Shown here: positions 1-11,003 of the stretch, piece by piece | Layout of the letters: each line of letters opens with the position of its first letter | Numbering within the stretch: the first letter of the stretch is position 1 | Source: Protopterus annectens | Taxonomy: Eukaryota; Chordata; Ceratodontiformes; Protopteridae | Reading direction: 5' to 3' | Assembly (NCBI RefSeq): GCF_019279795.1 | Contig: NC_056730.1 | Location: 609,021,198 to 609,085,197, forward strand | DNA length: 64,000 bases | Translations under genes and position numbers: made by a program | Notes under the pieces: generated by a model | What the model saw: the letters and a program-made list of their open reading frames with translations, nothing else | What the model was told of the DNA's origin: nothing | Databases searched by the model: none

Positions 1-1093
1 CGTTCCCTCTTTGCCAAGGCATGAGCATACTAGGCATGCCTCCATCTGCATACTGGGGCTGGCTCAAGGTGTTCGTTGTCTGAGTACCTCTGTGTCTGTG
101 GGGCCCTTGGCAATAGTGGTGGGCTGTGATGGCCTTCACCATTCTGTCCCTGCTGCAGCTGTTTCCGCAGGACCATATTGTGTAGCATGGCACACTATGA
201 AGATGTGGGCACATATGCCTGGAGAGTACTGCAAGGCTCCACCAGATATGTCCAAGCAATGGAACTGTGATTTCAGCATCCCAAACACACGCTCTATGAT
301 GATTTTGGTTTGTGCGTGTGCCTCATTATGGCATTCCTGCATGGGTGTGTGTGTGTGCATTTCTGATGGGAGTCATCATCCATGGTTCCAGTGCATAGCC
401 AGCATCCCCCACCAGGTGGTCATTTGGGATGTCTCCCCTGGCAAATAACTGATACAGCTGTGAGGCATGCCAGATGTGGGAGTCGTGATAGCTTCCAGGG
501 CTGCCAGCACACACATTCATGATAATTCCCCGGGCATTGCACATGACCTGGCAGTTGATGGAGGGGTATCCCTTGTGGTTTATGTAGCGCCTACACTGCT
601 CACCGGGTGGTGACTTGATGTGTATGTGCATGCAGTCTATTGCACCCAGTACCTTTGGGTATTCTGCCACACAGTGGAAGAGACGCATATTGCTGGCCAA
701 CTCCTCCTGCATTTGGGGGAAGTATATGTGCTCATTGGCATGTGGTAACATGGCATCCAGGAACTAGTGTAGTTCCCTCGATGCTGATGCCTGTGAGATA
801 CCCATGATATCCACAGTTGGTCTTTGAAAGGTACTTGTAGCAAGTATTCTCAAGCTTACACATACCTTTGTATCCACTGGGATGGGTTCCTCTCTGTTTG
901 TTCTCACTCTGAGGCGTGGCCGGCACAGCTCCACAAGTTGCTGTAGGGTGTCCCTGTCCACCCTGTAATGCTCTACTATCTCCAGATCATGTAGCCCCTG
1001 GTAGGTTACCCTGGGTCTGAACACTCTCCTCCTCCTCTGGTGCCTGCGGTGGTCATGCGCATCATCCTCTACATCACTTTCAGTCTCCAACAC
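1..1093 (-). pseudogene. PIF/Harbinger transposase, broken copy A, cut by window edge
   Basis: This is a DDE nuclease-type Harbinger transposase, which in this family cuts and pastes the element together with a Myb-like partner protein. Reading leftward from Met at 1093, the N-terminal region (RVTYQGLHDLEIVEHYR) leads into the DDE domain: GAIDCMHIH carries the first Asp, VGDAGYAL the second, and IERVFGMLK the catalytic Glu. It lines up residue for residue with the copy at 35416-36567. Two lesions are visible. A CAG-to-TAG change after ASRELH at about 764 stops the frame. A GT-run frameshift at about 345 separates the second Asp from the Glu block. The C-terminal tail runs off the left edge. 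Family assignment is firm; the copy is non-functional as read. Confidence 0.9.
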
Positions 1094-2640
1094 ATGCTAG
1101 TGGATCAAAGCTATGGCAGCCCCTAACATGTACATAATAAAAGTTCCCCATCTGTATACACCACTGGTGCAGAGTGTATGGGAATACACAAATTTGTGTG
1201 AGGTGCTTTTACACTTTATAGTATTGTGCTATGGATGCTGCTGATGTAAGTGGGTATGTATGATCTATTCCAGTTGCTGCATGTGTTAATTATGGGTTTT
1301 GCAATGAGTACTGCAAGTGTGGGGCCTTTACTGTGGAGATCTACTTGCCTGCCTTGATTAATCTGTTGCCCTTTAATTCACTTTTAGACCTGGATCCCCT
1401 CCCATTATCAGGCATGCATCCACCTGCCATCTTTCTTGTTTTGTACTTTCTCTACCCAGTCATGGCAAAATGTGCCTTGTAGCTGATATACTGCATATCG
1501 CATTTGTTCTGCTTTGACACATTTCTGTTTTCTTTGCAATACAGCCCCTCCCCTTCCCTGTTCTGCAGGTAGCTGCTTGCAGCCTTGTTAGCTGTTGTCA
1601 ATGGCCCACTATAGGCTCCTAGGTGTTAATTAGTCATTTGTGCTCCAATTTCACTGCTGCAGCATTTCCATATTTCTTTCCTACATCCTTCCTGTTTCAG
1701 CTGCAGTGCACGACGTGCATACCTGTTTACCGGGTTTATGCTCGTTTTCATCTCCGTTCACATGCATACTCGGTTACCTTGTGTACTTTCAGCTAAGCAT
1801 AGCTATGGGCAATTCAACACACCCCTATCCTGCAGCTTTGCCTAGCTAGGGGCAGACCAGTTTAGCAATGCTCCAATGTGCATACAGCAATGGTGACACA
1901 CCCCTCTCTTGATGTCATCTTTATCTCAGGGGCTCACCTCGGTGTTATAACACTACACTGTGAGGTGCATCCTTACACCAGCGGGGAATCTGTGATTCAC
2001 TATTACTCCTCTCATTTGCATGGCATTGCCTACTAATTCCTAGCTACTGCGCATAACACTGTCACTGCCCCTTAGCAACCCTTACGCCATGAGTATGGTG
2101 TAGCATGCCTGCTAGTGACTATTATGAGGAAATCATGATATGTGTTTCATTGTGATTTTATTCTATATTTTTATATATTCCTTGCGATCCCCTTTGTACA
2201 CCGCTGCCCTGCGCTTCCAAGTCGCGATGGTGTGACTATATATATAGTAAATGCTAATTTTATATTTTGTACATTTTTTTATGCCAATGGCTATATATTT
2301 AGCCATTGGCATATATTAACATTATAATACATGTGTTTGGTCGGCTGTCATGGCTCCAATTTTATGTTTGCAAAAATGTAAACTGTTTTCTACGGTTTAC
2401 ATTTCTGCATGCTTACACTACACCTGCACCACTTCCTGAATCGCTGCATACCTTAATTTGCATGCTACACTGCTGCACATGGGGTAATTAGCATACAAGG
2501 CCCAGGAGTTGTGCGGGCGTAGCCTACGCAGGTAGTGCACGTGGAATCAGCTCAAACCTGAATCGCTCAGTGGCCATATTTGGTGTTAGAATGCTGACGC
2601 TATGCCTGCACCTGGTGTAAGCTTCATGAATCCTGGGGTA
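1094..2640 (-). mobile_element. Harbinger copy A, 5' noncoding region to probable terminus
   Basis: This sequence upstream of the transposase has no convincing reading frame. It matches, in order and with gaps, the region upstream of the second transposase (36568-37915). Shared pieces include a GATGTCATC-type stretch near 1910, the block around GATTCACTATTACTCC (about 1990), a 12-bp-stem hairpin at 2281, and an end near TGAATCCTGGG at about 2640. The other copy ends in TGAATCCAGCCC, which suggests a terminal inverted repeat of GG..GGATTCA type. The exact terminus and target-site duplication are not clear. Confidence 0.6.
2281..2312. repeat. Hairpin, 12-bp perfect stem
   Basis: ATGCCAATGGCT and its exact reverse complement flank an 8-nt AT loop. 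The same hairpin, with a nearly identical stem, sits in the equivalent place of the second Harbinger copy (37545-37576). A second, longer imperfect hairpin (AAATGTAAAC / GTTTACATTT) follows at about 2376-2405. Confidence 0.8.
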
Positions 2641-3854
2641 GTATATGAATTATTGTATTGATTCAGATGAGGGGTGGGGGGAGAGACAAAAAGTCCATTA
2701 ACAACTGTTTATGCTTCTATTTTCCACAACAGTACTGCTGAATATTCTATGGGTCTGCCCTCACTTTACATCTGCCTATGGTCCATAGCTTCTGTAGCAC
2801 AAATATACCTCTTAAACTGTCAGCCTGGAATGGTATGGGGCAAACTGTGACAACTCTAGGTACATGCCTAGAGGGGACTCGTACATGTCAGGGTTACATG
2901 TCTGGCACAGTAGGGGTACTCTGAAGTGCTGTTATGTAAATGTGCTAGTAGCATACTTCAACTGGTTTCCTATCTGTGTCCAGGGATATTGGCAGCAGTG
3001 ACCTCTATCCATGTCAGCCTGACATTTTAGAGACATATTTTGAGAAGAGTGCATGTTGTATGTACCTATTCTGCTGTCATTTGCAGGTATGTGGTGGGAC
3101 AATTAAACAGTTGTACACAGTTTATTAGTATGCTACTACCAACATTTCCTTACCTGTACAACCTGTGGAGAAAATATCTGTTAACACTACCTGACTGTTT
3201 TTACATTTATTCCAGATTCTTTGTGTGTAGATATGCACTCATCTTAGTACAATTCCCTGGATTCGAACCATGTCTAACAACTAAGCTATTTCTCATCACA
3301 CTGAGCAACTGCTGTTTCTAGTTTCACTGGTTTCTGCCTAATAGTCTCTTGTTTAGACATTCTGACCTTGTAATCCTGTGATGCCTGCATGATAGATAGG
3401 TATTGTACTGTGCATTAATCCTTTGGATTACTACAATCTGAAAAGCAAAGGTTAACACAAGGCAATGCTGGATTGAACACAATTTGAAAATGTACACATT
3501 ACTAGTCAGGGTTCAGAGCTTAGTGTAGTATATGTTTCACATTTCAGTTATATCTTGTTTTACAGCTCCACCATCTACATTTTTTCTTACAGCTGGTTCA
3601 CAGAGGAATCTCAGTTAATGTATGTTGTCACAGGCACATAAGTTGTGTAGAATCTGTATACATTCTAAATGTATACAACAGCATACTAGAATAAACACAA
3701 CAGTTTTTTGTATGTAGTTTTATTGCACATCAATATTAATCTGTCAAACAATTGTATTTATTCAGTTCACACCATAACAGTATACATACTAGCAGTAAGC
3801 CATGTACTCTTCCTAGATATTTGAACAATATACTGCAAAATAGATTTGTACTAA
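2641..3854. other. Unassigned intergenic stretch
   Basis: No coding region is recognised. A possible tRNA-derived SINE head lies on the minus strand at about 3255-3305: a B-box-like GGTTCGAATCC at 3257-3268 is preceded by an A-box-like TTGCTCAGTG. It could also hold the 3' exons of the Myb gene remnant to its right, but none could be defined. Confidence 0.35.
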
Positions 3855-3855
3855 C

Positions 3856-3924
3856 CAGCCGGTTGGTGCAGCCTCAGCAGTCTGTCACCATGGGCTTTGA
3901 TGTTCATAGCCTTCTCTGCTGCAG
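3856..3924 (-). pseudogene. Harbinger Myb-like accessory gene, exon 2
   Basis: This is a small exon with acceptor CCCTACAG before 3924 and donor GTTAGT after 3856. Its translation, with the sense AAEKAMNIKAHGDRLLRLHQ, matches the second exons at 17422-17492, 47828-47896 and 53802-53870, which share the HxDRLLRLH / ADHLQRL pattern. It probably encodes a helical linker. Its recurrence with intact splice signals is the main evidence. Confidence 0.65.
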
Positions 3925-4010
3925 CTGTAGGGGAGAGAAACAAATATCATGCATACCTATCACATTCTCAGGCTAGAATTTGCTACAAACTACTTTGTAG
4001 TGATACTTAC

Positions 4011-4311
4011 TCACTACTGGAGCATTCCATGCCCATGCATCTTGGATCCACTGGGCCAAGAGTACCCCTTTCCTCCACTTTAGGTCAGCATAGTAGTGCC
4101 ATACCCGCTCACCAGTCTGGGAGATGCCAGTAGCACTGGTGAGATCACATGTGAGATGGTCCCAGGCCTCAGTTTTGTACTGTGAGCACTGGTACTGGCC
4201 CTGCAGCAGTCTCTCATCATGGGTTTTGACAAGGAGTCCAGCCATAACCCTGGACTCCTGAATTTTCCAGCGCTGCACCCGAAAGTTTGCTCCCTCTCCA
4301 ACACCAGACAT
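4011..4311 (-). pseudogene. Harbinger Myb/SANT-like accessory gene, exon 1
   Basis: This exon encodes the DNA-binding half of the Harbinger accessory protein, which in this superfamily brings the transposase to the element ends. Met at 4311 begins MSGVGEGANFRVQRW. The core ends in the SANT-type third helix, TGERVWHYYADLKWRKG, followed by LAQWIQDAWAWNAP. It aligns along its whole length with the exon at 17026-17329. A consensus donor (GTAAGT) follows immediately at 4010. The reading frame is open across the exon. Continuation into exon 2 at 3856-3924 is inferred from the homologous copies. No terminal exon was found, so the gene is probably incomplete. Confidence 0.75.
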
Positions 4312-4399
4312 GTTCCTGCAGAGATCAGACTAAACAGGTTATGGCTGTATTCCCACCTGCACAGTTTAAATAAGGCCATATCCCTGCCCTTTGCCATTA

Positions 4400-4620
4400 T
4401 TGGACCATTTCAAAAATGCTGAGCACAGCTTAGCAATGTGCAATCCCACTAAGCTGGGTTGAACAGTGCTTAAAGGGGTAATTGCTGAGCACTGCTAACA
4501 GTGGGCAAATCCGCTTAGCTGAGCTACCTGCTGCTTAGCAATCATGATCAAGTGATGCATAAACCTGGTAAGCATAGCTGGGCATTGCTGACCATTGCTC
4601 AAGTTTCATTTTAAAAAATA
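4400..4620. repeat. GCTTAGC-rich repeat stretch
   Basis: The stretch has many short variants of GCTTAGCAnTGCT and TGCTAAGC in both orientations, like the tails of the tRNA-headed SINE-like units at 16470-16835, 19480-19735 and 34985-35265. No tRNA-like head was found here, so it may be a head-less copy or an element terminus. Confidence 0.45.
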
Positions 4621-4918
4621 TCAGGATAATGGCTTATTTGTAGGTGTATATGATTTACTTTACATGACATCCCTCTATATGCTTTCATTACATTAGCAAG
4701 GGGTGTGACTATACTGTATGGGGCACCTGTGTATGCATGGGTGATTTCACATGTTACATGCACTCACACTTTGATTTTACACCAGCTATACTACCCTGGT
4801 TGACCAAAAACAGTTACTACATATTTACTGCATACTTTAAGTAAAAATAAAAAAAAATTAACACTGCTTTCCCATATAAAAATAACTTGCCTGTCTTTAT
4901 AATATAGTATCAATTCAA

Positions 4919-5176
4919 TCAAATTGTTTTATTTTCTTTCATAATTCCTTTTAATACCTTATATAAATTTAAAGATGCTGCATGCACTATTGGGTTTATT
5001 AAACCCAAGCTTTCTTGTTCTTCTTTCATAGACAGAATCCATCTCTTGACTGGATTAAGTCTTGAGCACCATATAAAAGAAAATATAATAATCATTAGTT
5101 CCTTTTCATACGTAATAAGAATCATATAGATGTTAGCAACATAAACAATTTTTCCTATTACCATGGTGTTCAACAA
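4919..5176 (-). pseudogene. Tx1/L1-like ORF2 C-terminal segment
   Basis: An open stretch reads FIWCSRLNPVKRWILSMKEE followed by ESLGLINPIVHAASLNLYKV. This matches the region after the RT in L1 and Tx1 elements, where FLW...R.....L..P...GGLGLP is typical. It marks the 3' end of the coding part. Confidence 0.6.
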
Positions 5177-5304
5177 GTGTGCTTTTCTCTATATGAAAAT
5201 CGATATGATTTCCAAAAAAATAGTCATATACTTTACTCCTTTGACTACATTAACCCATTGTTGTTGTCTGCATTCATCCCTTCCAAATGTTATTTCTAAT
5301 ATAT

Positions 5305-5902
5305 CTATATATTTTCATTAAACTCAATACCTTCTATCATACCTTCAAAACCAAATCCTTTACTTTTCTCTTTATTTATACTTAAACCATTTTTTAAATT
5401 TATACTCAATTTTTCATTTTCTTTTTTCAGCCATACTTTATTTTTAACAAGTAATACAATATCATCCACATAATTATACATTATTGGCAATTGTACTTCT
5501 TTCATCATTTTGCATCCAACGGTACTTGACATTGTATTAATTTCCTTCACTATTACATTCATAACTAATAAGAAAATTATACTACTATCTGGGCAGCCCT
5601 GCTTTATTCCAGTCTATTTTTGTTTCTTCTCCAATCCATTCATTTACATTTAGTTTTACATAGTTCCTTTCATAAACAGATTTTATTACTTGTAATATTT
5701 TTTTTCTGCTTACATTATATGTCTGTGAAATTCCCCATAATGATTTATATTGAATATTATTATAGGCTTTACTTATATCCCCTATTATAACCTTCATTTC
5801 TACTTTTTTATTTATGATATTATTTTCTCTTGTTATCCATAATAACTCTTGACTTCCTTTTTCTTTTTTTCCGAATACATTTTGGTCATATATTCTATCC
5901 AT
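5305..5902 (-). pseudogene. Tx1/L1-like reverse transcriptase core, frameshifted
   Basis: The palm of the RT is split over two frames. VIIGDISKAYNNIQYKSLW (about 5790) is the D-x-x-K-A-Y/F block with the first catalytic Asp. The frame ends near GLPR, where GxPQG would follow. The second frame has LPIMYNYVDDIVLLVKN at about 5470, giving the paired catalytic Asp residues. The spacing is right for an L1-type RT. Confidence 0.75.
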
Positions 5903-6585
5903 TTTTGTAACATTTTTGCTATTATTCTCATAAAAATTTTATAATCCGTATTATTCAATGTTATAGGTCTCTAATTTTTTAATCTCCTTTTTATTTACTT
6001 TTTTAAATATAAATTTTGCAACTCTTGTACATATCTCTTTCTTTTTAATTCCAGTTTCTAACCATTCAGTCATAATGTCTATAAAATATTTTTTGCCACT
6101 CCTTTAATTCTTTATACATACAATATTCAATTCTGTCCAGTCCTGTTGCAGAATTCATGTTGATATCTTTTAGAATTTCATTTGTCTTTCATGGTTATTT
6201 TCTGTTCTAAATACTCGTCATAGTCATTACTTAATTTTTCACCTTTATAAATTTGTTCTATGTTTTCTTCTCTTTTAACAAATAATTCCAATACATATTA
6301 TTCATACATTTCCTCTTGCTGCTTTTATTTGCTTACCTTCCTTATTTTTCATTCTGTTATTATTTTTCCTTCATTTATTATTTTACTCTAATATGGTGCT
6401 ACCTCTTCTTTCTTTCCTTGTAAGCAATATTTTTGTATATATAACAAGTTATTAATTTTAATATGATTCATTTTATATATTTCTCTTTCTTTTCCATAAA
6501 AGGAATTTTTCTTTTCTAATAAGTCTCTGAATGTTTCTTGCCTTAATATATTCATCAGTCTTTTTTCTTTTCTTCCTTTTACATT

Positions 6586-7023
6586 CTAAAAACACTTTTT
6601 TATATTTGTCTTTAAAATTAAGCCACCAAACAGTCCAGTCGAATTCCTGTAAAGCTCTCTCATATTCATATAGTTTTCCATAATTCCATAAGTTTTTTTC
6701 TCTTCTAAATCTAATTCATTTTCATTAATTCTCTTTATTCCTTTTCCTATTTTTATATATTTTTCATTTTTCTGTATTTTAACCCATATAGCCCCATGAC
6801 CTGAAAATCCAGTATACTTAATTCCTTTTTTAACTTTTAAACTATCAGATATTAAAAAATAACCAATTTTTGTCCTAATTTCATTCCTTTTGTAGGTCCA
6901 GTGGTTATTCTCACATACACTTAACTTTCCACTTCTCATAATTTCTTTAACCATTTTAGCATCACAATTGCTCTTATTTTTTCTTAAATTACAATTAAAA
7001 TCACCCACCACTATAATGTCCAT
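6586..7023 (-). pseudogene. Tx1-like LINE endonuclease fragment
   Basis: This is the C-terminal part of an exonuclease-endonuclease-phosphatase (EEP) domain that nicks target DNA for reverse transcription. VVGDFNCNL matches the conserved GDFN block. KIGYFLISDSL matches the RIDYxLIS block, and GFSGHGAIW stands where SDHxxV is expected, so the SDH motif is altered (SGH). The N-terminal half of the domain was not recognised upstream. Confidence 0.7.
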
Positions 7024-7442
7024 ATTTACACAAACATTTTCAAGAATATTTTAAATATCATTTCTCTCTCTTTTTTGCTACATATGCATATAAAGCTATA
7101 ATTCTATACATATGTTTCTCCCATCTCGTCCATTACTGTAATTCATCCTAGTTCCACTATGGTTACATGTAATATTTTAATGCTTTCTTGACATAATATA
7201 CATATGCATGAGCATGTTTCTTTCTCCATGTTTCACACTATTGCACCATTCCAAAGTTTTCAGTTTGTGTTCTTTCTTCCTCTGTTAATAATCTGATATC
7301 ATCTACTGCAGCACACCATTGTAACCTATTCTCCTCTTAAGATTTTTCATACTGTTCACATTTAAAGTTAATATTTTCAACTTTTAAGAACAGTTAATAT
7401 AGTAAAATGTTTATCCCTTTCCCTTTTTATTTTCTCTAAGGA

Positions 7443-8168
7443 TTATATTTTTGAATTTTCTTTTCCTTTCTTTAACTCTTTCCATATTGAATGCTTTATA
7501 ATTCTTACTGTACACCAGTCAGCTTCTTCCTCATTTGTTTCCTCTGTTTCTTTTTCCTTGTTATTTTCTTTAACTTCATGTACAACCTCTTTATCAGTCA
7601 CATCTTTTGTACATTTCTTATATAAAACATTCTTCTGTCTCTTTCTCTTGCATAACTTCATTTTCTTTCACTTTCTTGCACATTCATTTTACATTCTAGC
7701 CTTGAATGACCAGTATTGCCACATTTTTTGCACTTTAAATCACATTTTTTTGCATTGTGCCCTGTTATACTGCATAAATAACATCTTTTTTATCACATTC
7801 TTTGATTAAATGGTCATTTTTTTCACAAAAATAACAAGTCTTTGGTTGCTCCCTGTATTTCAAAAAACCTCTATTACCATTAACATTAATAATACTAGGT
7901 ACATGCATAACATTATTATTTTCCATTTTCAGCATTACTCCATATTCCCGTCCCCAGTCCATAGTCCTCTTTCATCATATATTGTTGTAGTGTCCATTAC
8001 TTCTTTACATGTAGTTAACAAATGCTCTTTCAGTTCATTTGCTTTAATATCAGTTCTAAACTGGATCATTTTATTTTTATTTTTTAGTCTGCAAAAAGCT
8101 TGCACCACATATTCTGACCATGGGTAAATATTTTTCTTTAGTTCATATGCACCCAAACAATTTTCCAT
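7443..8168 (-). pseudogene. Tx1-like ORF1 remnant with CCHC zinc knuckle
   Basis: This is the nucleic-acid-binding ORF1 of the LINE. Met at 8168 opens MENCLGAYELKKNIYPWSEY. Further on, in another frame, CYFCEKNDHLIKEC (about 7800-7840) fits CX2CX4HX4C, the retroviral-type zinc knuckle also found in Tx1 ORF1. A very acidic/basic Glu-Lys-rich stretch follows near 7500-7600. Several frame changes show that it is dead. Confidence 0.65.
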
Positions 8169-8940
8169 GGTCTGCTCAGTCTAAAATATCAAGTCAGAAA
8201 AGCCTCTTTATTAATTAAAATAAATGCTTTTACCTCTTTTGCTTTGACACTCAGAGGTACTATGACAGAGTCCCAAACCTCATTCCTGTCCAAACTTTCT
8301 TCTTTTTTACTGCTCACATGTACTGTATACTTCTTTTTTTGTTTCTTTCATTTCTTCTTTCTTCTTTGTTCCTTCTCCAGCAGTTTGTGCATAAGTTTTT
8401 TCCTCTGAAACTTTTTCTGGCACAGTCGCTTCTCCTCCTTTTTCTTCTTCTATTTTTTCTTGATATCACTCCATGAAATTGCTGCTCCATTTTTCTGGCT
8501 TACTTTGTTTACCATTCCTTCCAAATAATCATCCCACCCCCCCCAATTGGAGGATGGTAATTATGCATTTTATAGAGGTAGCTGTCTCTCCTTCAAACAA
8601 TCTCCTCTGAAAGCTTTTCTCTGAATCCATCTCTGTTTCAACTACAAGCCCCTTTTCCTTTTTCTCCAATGTCAGTGCTTTTTCTGCACCCACATTATTA
8701 GAAAAAAAATTCTGGAAGTAATTCTACCATTTTGACTACATTTTCAGTAGCTTTCCTTCCAGTTTCAGCACAAGCTGAATCAGCCATGTTTTCTGTCTTT
8801 TTCTCCAGGTCACCTCAGTGCCTGGAACAGGAACAGGAAGTCTGTTGTGTCACATACAAATGCTTCCCCTCACCTACCAAGAGTAGGGAAAGTTCCCTGA
8901 TGCCCTGGCCAAATTTCCCCTTGTAGTATAAATACCGCTT
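8169..8940. other. Pyrimidine-rich stretch upstream of the Tx1-like LINE
   Basis: It may be the 5' untranslated and early ORF1 part of the LINE read on the minus strand, since it is purine-rich on that strand. No motif was recognised. It ends against sequence of a different character at about 8930. Confidence 0.3.
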
Positions 8941-9029
8941 TGCTTCTCCCATGAAAAGAGGCTACTTGCCTAGTAAGATTAATCTAGTCAACAAAGAAAA
9001 ATAAATAAATAATAAATTAGAGGGCTGTT

Positions 9030-9108
9030 TAGGAGAACGCGACATACCTCTGGGATCTGTCTTGGTACCATACTACTTTAGAATTTATATGTTAAAGATT
9101 CCAATAAA
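9030..9108 (+). pseudogene. L2/CR1-type RT motif fragment
   Basis: The plus strand reads DIPLGSVLVPYYFRIYM, a decayed form of the GVPQGSVLGPLLFxIYIN block of L2/CR1-group reverse transcriptases. It is cut off at about 9108, where the Penelope-like element begins. It therefore probably marks the target into which that element inserted. Confidence 0.5.
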
Positions 9109-9157
9109 AACAGTCAGACTCAGAGACAGCTGTAGGATCCAGTACACAAGTTTAATG

Positions 9158-9200
9158 AACACAAGTGCTTTCATGGACAACTCCACTTCTTCAGATGTCT
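9158..9200 (-). ncRNA. Hammerhead-ribozyme-like motif in Penelope-like element 1
   Basis: Read on the minus strand: stem I arm AGACAT, core CTGAAGA, one extra A, stem II GTGGA..TCCAT with a 4-nt loop, GAAA, a two-pair stem III (AGCACT), then U and the stem I partner GTGTT. This is the layout of minimal type I hammerheads, which are known from Penelope-like elements. The extra A after the core is non-standard, but the second copy at 12083-12125 has it too. Confidence 0.6.
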
Positions 9201-9657
9201 ATACAATAAAATCAATTCTAACCCTTTCATTTATACACACCCCACCCAGGTCACATGACATAAAAATTAATTACTATTTCACATTTAAAGAGAAACTAAT
9301 TACTATTTTACATTTAAAGTAGTCACTTCCTATTTAATCCAAAAATGAGTTAATATATATCAACATACAATGCATATATTACATATACAAAAATATGCAA
9401 TAAAAGCAAAAAATAAAACATTCATCTAATCAAACTTTAAATCATCTAAAAGGTCGCCTAGATTTTGACTTGGGCCATAAGGGGACATGTTTATTCCAGC
9501 CCATGGCCCATATCAGCTCTCAGTCTCACTATCCATTTAGCTTCCAGTTCTTCTGTAACATTGTGTTGGTCACCCCCCCCCCCAATATTTTCATAAGTTC
9601 TCCCTATAGGTTAAACTTTAAAGCTATGTTTAAGATCAGTATTGATGACATGTTTCA

Positions 9658-10164
9658 CTAATGCATTAACCCTATTTTTTTATTGTTGGCATATATATGC
9701 TCATGTATTCTTTCTTTAAGGGATCTGTCAGTTTTCCCAACATAAAAGTTATAACATTCTATACAATAAGCTAAATAAACAATATGTTCACTGTCACATG
9801 TGGCTGAAACTTTGAATTCATATGTCTTCTTTTGATCTGGATGTTCAAATTTTGAACTGCTGTCTATATACTTAAAGTATAAATATCTGATACATTCTTT
9901 AGTCCCCTTAACTATATTAGGCTTCACAGTCTCCTGTTTTTTATGTATTTTAGGGTAACATAACTGTCTTTTTAATGATTTATAATTATTTAAAGAGAAA
10001 CTAGGGTTTTCATCTATCAGTTCTCTGATCCCTTTATCTGTCTTCAGTATGCACCAGTGTTTTCGCACTATATTCATGTATACCTGCACATCACTAGAAT
10101 AGTAAAAAGGTACTCTGAATTTTCCACTGGCCTGATTACTCTTTTTACATGCCTTCCCAAGATC
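9658..10164 (-). pseudogene. Penelope-like GIY-YIG endonuclease region
   Basis: The reading frame is open from about 10164 down to 9658. It contains the inter-domain segment VRKHWCILKTDKGIREL, then CYPKIHKKQ, FKVSATCDSEHIVYLAYC and YNFYVGKTDRSLKERIHEH. VYLAYC plus YVGKT is the GIY-YIG pair, and the Arg of SLKERIHEH is the usual next block. Penelope-like elements carry this nuclease C-terminal to the RT to open the target DNA. The protein stops after GLMH, short of the usual end. The zinc-binding Cys seen in the sister copy (CGSCNFC) is not evident here. Confidence 0.8.
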
Positions 10165-10208
10165 ATCTTGCTTCGAAAAGTAGGGTTTCGGTCAAATGAA
10201 CTTTTGGT

Positions 10209-10421
<213 letters not shown>

Positions 10422-10439
10422 TGTATATAAACATATAAC

Positions 10440-10815
10440 CTATACTAATTGGAAGCACTATATCTTACAAAACCAAATCCAAAATTATCTTACCTCAACA
10501 ATCCCAGTAAAAAGAAATCTCATAAAACTGAATTACCTTCTCATTAAAATACTATGCACATGAGATGTACAACTAAACCTTTGCCTACCATTAAAAAAAC
10601 TCTAACTCCCCAAATCACAGTCTGCCAAAATACTCAAAGGCACCTTAAGATGCTAAATAATAAAAACAACTAATGAGGCATCCCAGACTATACATTAAAC
10701 CCAAATAACAATAGTAAACAAATTAACAACAAATGGTCAGGAATTGAAGTCTGGCTTAACTCTGAAAATCTACACATAAAGGGTTTAACAGAAACTTAAT
10801 TAAACAATTCAATTC
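10440..10815 (+). mobile_element. L2-like LINE, 5' part of endonuclease region
   Basis: This is decayed sequence whose right end reads HIKGLTET-stop-LNNS, the G-x-x-E-T-W block of an EEP endonuclease. The element resumes at 12231 after the inserted Penelope-like element 2. Joining the two sides in the mind gives a continuous endonuclease (LNNSI then PLSSS). Confidence 0.55.
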
Positions 10816-10821
10816 TCTAAG

Positions 10822-11003
10822 TGTTTCACGACCACTCTTACATTCCAGGTCAACATTATGCAACCTAGATACTCTCATTATTAAATACCCTTCTAGGGTG
10901 CATGCTCTTCCTATGAAGTGTTGAATTTCCATAGCACTCCTTTCTGAACAGATGGGTGGTCAGTGTGCAATCTGAACATTTATTTAAGGGTGGTCGTGAA
11001 ACA
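10822..11003. repeat. Inverted repeat at the 5' end of Penelope-like element 2
   Basis: TGTTTCACGACCACTCTTA at 10822-10840 pairs at 18 of 19 positions with TAAGGGTGGTCGTGAAACA at 10985-11003. The right arm lies inside the coding region (GGRETF), so the left arm is an inverted copy of internal sequence placed at the element's start. Confidence 0.75.

Larger units (their letters stand above)
4919..8168 (-). mobile_element. Tx1/L1-like non-LTR retrotransposon, decayed
   Basis: The pieces run in the right order on the minus strand: an ORF1-like region with a CCHC knuckle (8168-7443), an apurinic-type endonuclease (about 7023), an RT with YVDD (about 5480), and an L1-type C-terminal tail (about 5000). 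Base composition is far more AT-rich than most of the window, and Lys/Asn/Ile codons dominate. Stops and frameshifts break every domain. The GLIN-type C-terminal motif and the CCHC ORF1 favour the Tx1 branch of L1, but a database search would be needed to name it. Confidence 0.75.
9110..10200 (-). mobile_element. Penelope-like element 1 (5'-truncated)
   Basis: This minus-strand Penelope-like retroelement keeps the end of the RT region (RVPFYYSSDVQVYMNIVRKHW), the GIY-YIG endonuclease, and a 3' tail with a hammerhead-like fold at 9158-9200. Its 5' end is lost against the AT microsatellite at about 10209. It lies opposite in orientation to element 2, on the other side of that microsatellite. 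Confidence 0.75.
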
